From contig JANXXF010000472.1 in the NCBI GenBank assembly GCA_025350775.1, positions 1 through 8,970 of the forward strand: 8,970 nucleotides of DNA. Direction: 5' to 3'. The notes beneath the pieces are model-generated. The model was given only the letters and a program-made list of their open reading frames with translations, searched no databases and was not told where the DNA came from. The DNA is from Actinomycetes bacterium (GTDB taxonomy: Bacteria; Actinomycetota; Thermoleophilia; Gaiellales; Gaiellaceae). Positions 5,156 to 8,970 of this stretch are shown here, one piece after another; position 1 is the first letter of the stretch, and each line of letters starts with the position of its first letter. Position numbers and translations under genes: made by a program.

Positions 5156-6612
5156 TCGCTGACACGCTCGCCGGGATCGTCGGCGCGGAGCACGTCGTCT
5201 CCGACGACGCCGGACGCGCCTTCTACTCCAACGACCTCAGCTTTACCCCCGTTGACATCGCGGCCGTCGTAGTGGCGCCCGGATCGACCGAGGAGGTCGC
5301 CGAGATCGTCCGCGTCGCCAACGAGGCCGGCCACTCCGTGGTCGCCCGCGGCGGCGGCATGTCGTACACGCGCACCTTCGTGCCGGGCAGGCCGAACGCG
5401 GTGCTGCTCGACATGCGCCGCATGAACAAGGTCGTCGAGGTCAACACCGACGACATGTATGTAATCGCCGAGGCCGGCGTCACCTGGGAGCAGCTCTACC
5501 TCGAGACGAGCGGCGTCGGCGTGCGCACCCCCTACTGGGGGCCGCTGTCGGGCCGTTACGCGACGGTCGGCGGCACGATCTCCAACAACAGCGTGTTCTT
5601 CGGCTCCACCAAGTACGGCTCCACCGCCGACTCGGTGCTCGGCCTCGAGGTCGTGCTGGCCGGCGGCAAGACGATCCGCACGGGCTCGTGGGCGCACCGC
5701 AACGGCACGCCGTTCACGCGCTACTACGGCCCCGACCTGTCCGGCCTGTTCATCGCCGACACCGGCGCCCTGGGCATCAAGACGAGGGCCTCGCTGAAGG
5801 TGGTGCCGATGCCGGCGGCGTCGGTCGGCCTCGCGTTCTCGGTGCCGAGCTTCGACGTCTCGAACGAGCTGCTGCTCGACATCGCCCGCACCGGCCTCGC
5901 CACCGAGGCCTACGGCTTCGACCCGCTCTACAACGGCGTCTTCGCCGACCTCGGCTTCGCGTTCCTGCGCGGGGTCGAGTGGTCGATCTTCGCCGTGGTG
6001 GACGGGGCCGACGACGCCACCGCCGAGGCGGCTGCCGATGTCGTGCGGGCGATCGGCCTGCGCCACGGCGTCGAGATCGACCCGAGCGTGCCGATGGCCG
6101 TCCGCGCCGACCCGTTCGGCGCCGTGCGCTCGGTGTTGATGGGCCCGCAGGGCGAGGTCTGGATGCCGATCCACGGCATCTTCCCGCGGTCGAAGGCCAA
6201 GACCGCCGCCGACGCCTGCGTCGCCTACTTCGCGCAGAACGACGACCTGATCAAGAAGCACAACATCAAGCTGTCGCTGCTGACGCTCGCCTCCGGCACC
6301 GACTTCATCTTCGAGCCGAGCTTCTACTGGACCGACGAGCTCGGCGAGTTCCGCCTCGAGAAGATCGAGAAGGAGTACGCCGACGAGTGGGCCAAGATCC
6401 CGGCCGACCTCGAGACGCGCGAAGTCGCGCTGCGGATGCGCAAGGAGCTCGCCGCGATCTTCGACTCGCTCGGCGCCGTCCACCTGCAGATCGGCAAGTG
6501 GTACGAGTTCCAGTCGCAGGTCGAGCCGGCCTACGCCGACGCGCTGCTTGCGCTGAAGCGGGCGCTCGACCCGAACGGCCTGATCAACCCCGGCTCGCTC
6601 GGCATCGAGTAG
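5152..6612 (+). CDS. FAD-binding oxidoreductase, VAO/PCMH family (GlcD-like), copy A
   Basis: A 486-aa cytoplasmic flavoprotein with no signal peptide. Residues about 30-210 form the PCMH-type FAD domain: VVVAPGSTEEVAEIVRVA, the pyrophosphate loop RGGGMSY (66-72), VGGTISNN (139-146), and YGPDLSGLFIADTGALG (192-208). The C-terminal half is the FAD-oxidase cap/substrate domain and ends with the family signature DPNGLINPGSLG (473-484). Relatives include glycolate/D-lactate dehydrogenase GlcD/Dld and vanillyl-alcohol oxidase/p-cresol methylhydroxylase types. The FAD loop has no His or Cys of the kind used for covalent flavin attachment, so FAD is probably bound non-covalently. The substrate is likely a 2-hydroxy acid or phenolic/alcohol compound and cannot be fixed. 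AGGAG at 5138-5142 is 9 bases from ATG 5152 and touches the in-frame ATG at 5143, so 5152 is preferred. First gene of the operon; a paralogue follows 10 bases later. Confidence 0.88.
   Translation: MIADTLAGIVGAEHVVSDDAGRAFYSNDLSFTPVDIAAVVVAPGSTEEVAEIVRVANEAGHSVVARGGGMSYTRTFVPGRPNAVLLDMRRMNKVVEVNTDDMYVIAEAGVTWEQLYLETSGVGVRTPYWGPLSGRYATVGGTISNNSVFFGSTKYGSTADSVLGLEVVLAGGKTIRTGSWAHRNGTPFTRYYGPDLSGLFIADTGALGIKTRASLKVVPMPAASVGLAFSVPSFDVSNELLLDIARTGLATEAYGFDPLYNGVFADLGFAFLRGVEWSIFAVVDGADDATAEAAADVVRAIGLRHGVEIDPSVPMAVRADPFGAVRSVLMGPQGEVWMPIHGIFPRSKAKTAADACVAYFAQNDDLIKKHNIKLSLLTLASGTDFIFEPSFYWTDELGEFRLEKIEKEYADEWAKIPADLETREVALRMRKELAAIFDSLGAVHLQIGKWYEFQSQVEPAYADALLALKRALDPNGLINPGSLGIE
5683..5738 (+). 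repeat. Direct repeat, copy 1 (conserved block of the FAD oxidoreductase pair)
   Basis: This 56-base stretch matches 7172-7227 at 54 positions by direct comparison; the two differences are adjacent, at 5708-5709. It encodes GSWAHRNG then PFTRYYGPDL. The identity is higher than over the rest of the two genes, including third codon positions. Confidence 0.8.
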
Positions 6613-6622
6613 GAGGGACGAC

Positions 6623-8107
6623 ATGGCGGTGAGCACAGGAGCGCAGATCGGCGACGCGCTGCGCACGGTCGTCGGGGCGGAGAACGTCCTGGAGTCGGCG
6701 GAGGAGCGCGAGTACTACTCCTGGGATCTCAGCCAGGAGCCCCTCGCCGTCGCGGAGATCGTGGCGCGGCCGGGCTCGGCCGAGGAGATCGCGGCGGTCG
6801 TCCGCGTCGCGCACGAGGCCGGCATCCCCGTCGTCCCGCGCGGCGGCGGCATCTCGTACACGCAGGGCTTCGAGCCCGCGAGCGGCGCGGCCGTGCTCAT
6901 CGACACCACGCGCATGACGCGCGTCGAGGTCAACACGGAGGATCTCTACGTCGTCGCCGACGTCGGCGTCACCTGGGAGGAGCTGTACCTCGCGACGAGC
7001 GCCGAGGGCGTCCGCACGCCGTACTTCGGGCCGCTCTCGGGGCGCTTCGCGACGGTCGGCGGGACGCTCTCGCAGAACAGCCTGTTCTACGGCTCCGGCA
7101 TCTACGGCACCGCCGCCGACTGCACGATCGGCCTGGAGGTCGTCGGCGCGGGTGGCACGGTGGTGCGCACCGGCTCGTGGGCGCACCGCAACGGCAGCCC
7201 GTTCACGCGCTACTACGGCCCCGACCTCACCGGCCTCTTCCTCGCCGACACCGGGGCGCTGGGCGTCAAGTCGCGCGCCGCGATCCGGCTGATCGAGCTG
7301 CCGCTGGTGAACGAGGCGATCTCGTTCGCGTTCGACACCTTCGCCGGCGCCAACGCTGCCCTGGCCGAGATGGCGCGGCTGCAGCTCGCCGCCGAGCTCT
7401 TCATCTTCGACCCGGCGAACCACGCGATCTACCGCAAGCTCGGCTTCTCGTTCCTGGAGGGCGTCGAGTGGTCGCTGCACGCGAGCGTCGAGGGCAGCGA
7501 CGAGACTCTCGTCGACGCGCAGGTCGCGCTGCTGCGCGGCATCGGCGCGCGGCCCGGCGGCGGCGGCCGAGAGATCGACCCGAGCCTGCCGCTCGCGATG
7601 CGCGCCGACCCGTTCGGCGGCGGCCTGCGCGGCTTCGTCGGCACGGAGGGGCATGTGCGCCTGCCCGTGCACGGGGTCTTCCCGTTTTCGAAGGTGGAGG
7701 CGGCGCAGGCAGCGGCCGCCGCGCTCGTCGAGAGCCGCCGCGCCGTGATCGAGCTCCACGACCTGCGCATCACGTATCTCACCGCCGTCTCCGCCGGATT
7801 CGTCGTGTTCGAGCCGGTCGTGTGGTGGCCGGACTCGATCGGGCCGTACCGCGCCCGCCACGCCCCCTCCGACATGGTCGAGCAGTTCGGCTCGGCGCCC
7901 CCGAACCTGGAGGCCCGCGCGGCCGGCACGGCCCTCCGCCGCGAGTTCGCCACGCTCTTCTCGGCGATGGGCGGCACCCATCTCCAGGTCGGCAAGTGGT
8001 ATCCGTTCCGTGACTCGTTGGAGTCGGCGACGTTCGAGACGCTCGTCGCGATCAAGGGCGCCCTCGACCCGCAGCGGCTCGTCAATCCCGGCTCGCTCGG
8101 CCTGTAG
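6623..8107 (+). CDS. FAD-binding oxidoreductase, VAO/PCMH family (GlcD-like), copy B
   Basis: A 494-aa paralogue of the preceding gene, very roughly 55-60% identical by eye in the FAD domain and less in the C-terminal half. The same landmarks are present: RGGGISY (73-79), VGGTLSQNS, YGPDLTGLFLADTGALG, and a DPQRLVNPGSLG ending. The C-terminal, substrate-facing half differs more: a Gly-rich insertion (RPGGGGREIDP) replaces RHGVEIDP, and the acidic/lysine-rich helix of copy A (EFRLEKIEKEYADEW) is replaced by PYRARHAPSDM. The two products could form a heterodimer, as in glycolate oxidase GlcD/GlcE, or act on different substrates. AGGAGG (6611-6616) overlaps the stop of copy A and is 6 bases before the ATG, so translation is tightly coupled. 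Both copies look catalytically complete. Confidence 0.88.
   Translation: MAVSTGAQIGDALRTVVGAENVLESAEEREYYSWDLSQEPLAVAEIVARPGSAEEIAAVVRVAHEAGIPVVPRGGGISYTQGFEPASGAAVLIDTTRMTRVEVNTEDLYVVADVGVTWEELYLATSAEGVRTPYFGPLSGRFATVGGTLSQNSLFYGSGIYGTAADCTIGLEVVGAGGTVVRTGSWAHRNGSPFTRYYGPDLTGLFLADTGALGVKSRAAIRLIELPLVNEAISFAFDTFAGANAALAEMARLQLAAELFIFDPANHAIYRKLGFSFLEGVEWSLHASVEGSDETLVDAQVALLRGIGARPGGGGREIDPSLPLAMRADPFGGGLRGFVGTEGHVRLPVHGVFPFSKVEAAQAAAAALVESRRAVIELHDLRITYLTAVSAGFVVFEPVVWWPDSIGPYRARHAPSDMVEQFGSAPPNLEARAAGTALRREFATLFSAMGGTHLQVGKWYPFRDSLESATFETLVAIKGALDPQRLVNPGSLGL
7172..7227 (+). repeat. Direct repeat, copy 2 (conserved block of the FAD oxidoreductase pair)
   Basis: Matches 5683-5738 at 54 of 56 positions, same strand, 1489 bases apart. 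Recombination between the copies would fuse the two genes in frame, since the block encodes the same residues in both. Confidence 0.8.
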
Positions 8108-8118
8108 GCTCCGTCGCC
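8105..8118 (+). promoter_or_regulatory. -10 box and leaderless start for the SRPBCC-like gene
   Basis: TAGGCT (8105-8110) fits TANNNT and starts at the TAG stop of the upstream gene; 8 bases separate it from the ATG at 8119. No SD is present in that gap. The gene may therefore have its own leaderless transcript in addition to read-through from the operon. Confidence 0.45.
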
Positions 8119-8682
8119 ATGCTGCTCGAGCAGATCGCCCCCGAGACCGCCCTCGGCCGCGCCGACTCGCGCTGGCTGCCCGTGTCGCCCGGCAGCGTCT
8201 TCGCCGAGCTGCAGAAGATCATGCCGGCCGAGATCCCGCTCGTGCGCATCGGCCTGAAGGTGGCGAAGCCTCTGATGCCGTTCGTCGACGGCAAGCCGCT
8301 CTATGCGCAGATGCTCGACGCCGGCTTCGCCGTGATGGGCGTGATGCCGCTGCGCGAGGTGCTGCTCGGGCGCGTCGGCAAGCTGACCAAGGTGTTCGCC
8401 CCGGAGCCGCGCATCAAGGACAAGCGCGAGCTGAACGCGTTCGCCGAGCCGGGCCACGTCAAGGTGGTGCTCTCGTTCCAGCTCGCCCCAGAGGAACGCG
8501 CCGGGCGGGCCGGCACGAACGTCACGTTCGCCGTCCGCATCTGGGGCACCGACGCGGGCGCGACGCGGCGGCTAAAGCTGGCGTGGCCGCTCGGCAATGC
8601 CTTCGGGGGGCGCTTTGCAGGGGCGTGGCTGCGCGCGCTCGACACGCGGCTCACGCCGAAGCCGTCGGGCTCTCCGGCCTGA
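8119..8682 (+). CDS. SRPBCC/DUF2867-like small hydrophobic-ligand-fold protein
   Basis: A 187-aa soluble protein with no signal peptide or membrane helix. The pattern fits the START/Bet v1-like (SRPBCC) fold of actinobacterial proteins usually annotated as SRPBCC or DUF2867-like: an N-terminal strand, a helix with AELQKIMPAEIPLVR, a LMPFVDGKPLYAQMLDAGF segment, EVLLGRVGK (80-88), FAEPGHVKVVLSF (108-120), then a T-x-x-VRIWGTDAGATRR strand-helix. The final helix begins at about residue 150. Such proteins bind a hydrophobic ligand or act as cyclase/carrier-like factors; the ligand here is unknown. Position 11 bases after the FAD oxidoreductase pair suggests a shared pathway, although the leaderless promoter could uncouple it. 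The family call is by overall resemblance, so moderate confidence. Confidence 0.65.
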   Translation: MLLEQIAPETALGRADSRWLPVSPGSVFAELQKIMPAEIPLVRIGLKVAKPLMPFVDGKPLYAQMLDAGFAVMGVMPLREVLLGRVGKLTKVFAPEPRIKDKRELNAFAEPGHVKVVLSFQLAPEERAGRAGTNVTFAVRIWGTDAGATRRLKLAWPLGNAFGGRFAGAWLRALDTRLTPKPSGSPA

Positions 8683-8683
8683 G

Positions 8684-8903
8684 CCTGGATCCACCGTTTT
8701 TCGCGGGCGTTGCGGCTCGTCCAGACTGCCAGGCCGCTCCCCGACGGGGTTTCGGCCCCAGCCTGCGGCGGCGGGGCCTGCACCCGGCCGGTGCGCTCCG
8801 CGCTGGAGCCTCCGCAACGGGCCACCGGCCCGCCCCGTACGGCCCCAGCGCGTCCTGACAGTCCAGACGAGCGCCCCGCGATCACGAAAACGGCGGATCC
8901 AGG
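8684..8903. repeat. 220-base imperfect inverted repeat (MITE-like element or giant hairpin)
   Basis: The ends are CCTGGATCCACCGTTTT (8684-8700) and its inverted copy at 8887-8903, 16 of 17 matching. Further in, 8715-8733 pairs with 8854-8872 at 16 of 19 positions, and the centre (8734-8853) has smaller hairpins: CCCC-GA-CGGGG near 8739, GCTCC-GCGCT-GGAGC near 8798, and GGGCC-ACC-GGCCC near 8818. The whole element would fold into one long, interrupted stem. It starts 1 base after the TGA of the SRPBCC-like gene, carries no credible gene, and separates it from a converging reading frame. A 3-base TGA occurs just outside both ends, too short to count as a target duplication. It could be a non-autonomous mobile element, a bidirectional terminator region or a structured RNA. 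Confidence 0.65.
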
Positions 8904-8912
8904 TTGAACCCA

Positions 8913-8924
8913 CCGGCGCGCCGG
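8913..8924. repeat. 12-base palindrome downstream of the right-edge gene
   Basis: CCGGCGCGCCGG is a perfect 12-base palindrome, 15 bases beyond the stop of the minus-strand reading frame at the right edge. It could form a short hairpin at the transcript end, but no T-tract follows on either strand. Confidence 0.3.
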
Positions 8925-8938
8925 CCCCTGATCCGCCC

Positions 8939-8970
8939 CTACGGCACGATCAGCGCGAGCAGCGCCTTCT
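8939..8970 (-). CDS. C-terminal end of a possible minus-strand gene (partial)
   Basis: Reading leftward from the edge, the minus strand encodes KALLALIVP and then TAG (8941-8939). The hydrophobic ending could be the last turn of a membrane helix. Only nine residues are visible, so this is a weak call, resting mainly on the lack of any gene in the DNA just beyond it and on the converging layout. Confidence 0.3.
   Translation of the reverse strand, partial: KALLALIVP

Noticed and set aside
8710..8907. 65-aa plus-strand ORF inside the long inverted repeat
   Set aside because: Pro/Arg/Ala-rich, no SD, TTG start, and fully explained by the inverted-repeat composition.
1..8970. CRISPR arrays, tRNA/rRNA genes, transposase or integrase genes
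   Set aside because: No regularly spaced short repeats, no cloverleaf-like sequence with T-loop consensus, and no DDE or tyrosine/serine recombinase motifs were seen on either strand.

Overview
The window is GC-rich with strongly GC-ending codons. Several genes appear to start on leaderless transcripts: a TANNNT -10 box, then 7-8 bases, then ATG. This points to a high-GC actinomycete. The gene types fit Thermoleophilia (Solirubrobacterales/Gaiellales) best, but that placement is an inference from memory and not a phylogenetic result.

Left part (1-4706) looks like a small, partly decayed defence/selfish-gene island. After the last 19 codons of an unidentified gene comes an intact HTH antitoxin-like regulator (181-879) with an AT-rich palindromic operator in its promoter. 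Behind it is only a 50-codon stub (882-1034) of what looks like a DUF6036-type nucleotidyltransferase toxin. Next is a two-gene operon: a small, charged, helical protein of unknown function (1091-1342) and, one base later, an intact 899-aa MmeI-like (type IIL) restriction-modification enzyme (1344-4043). The enzyme has a D-X9-ExK nuclease motif, methyltransferase motifs X, I and IV, and a target-recognition region whose codon use differs from the methyltransferase core. After it lies a second antitoxin (4114-4533), a ribbon-helix-helix protein of the kind paired with DUF5615 PIN-like toxins, again followed only by a toxin stub (4530-4706). Both toxin genes lose recognisable similarity after about 24 codons, while both antitoxins look complete.

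Middle (4649-5155): a minus-strand gene for a small secreted two-cysteine protein ends in a good hairpin/T-tract terminator that sits inside the second toxin stub. The two converging reading frames share their stop codons in one CTAG. Its upstream region holds nested inverted repeats and a divergent promoter that drives the right-hand operon through a short leader with a 17-codon upstream ORF.

Right part (5152-8682) is a metabolic operon: two tandem paralogous FAD-binding (VAO/PCMH-type, GlcD-like) oxidoreductases and an SRPBCC-like small protein that also seems to have its own leaderless promoter. Substrates cannot be read from the sequence. The operon is followed by a 220-base, nearly full-length imperfect inverted repeat (8684-8903) that looks like a MITE or large hairpin, and by the C-terminal end of a possible converging gene at the right edge.
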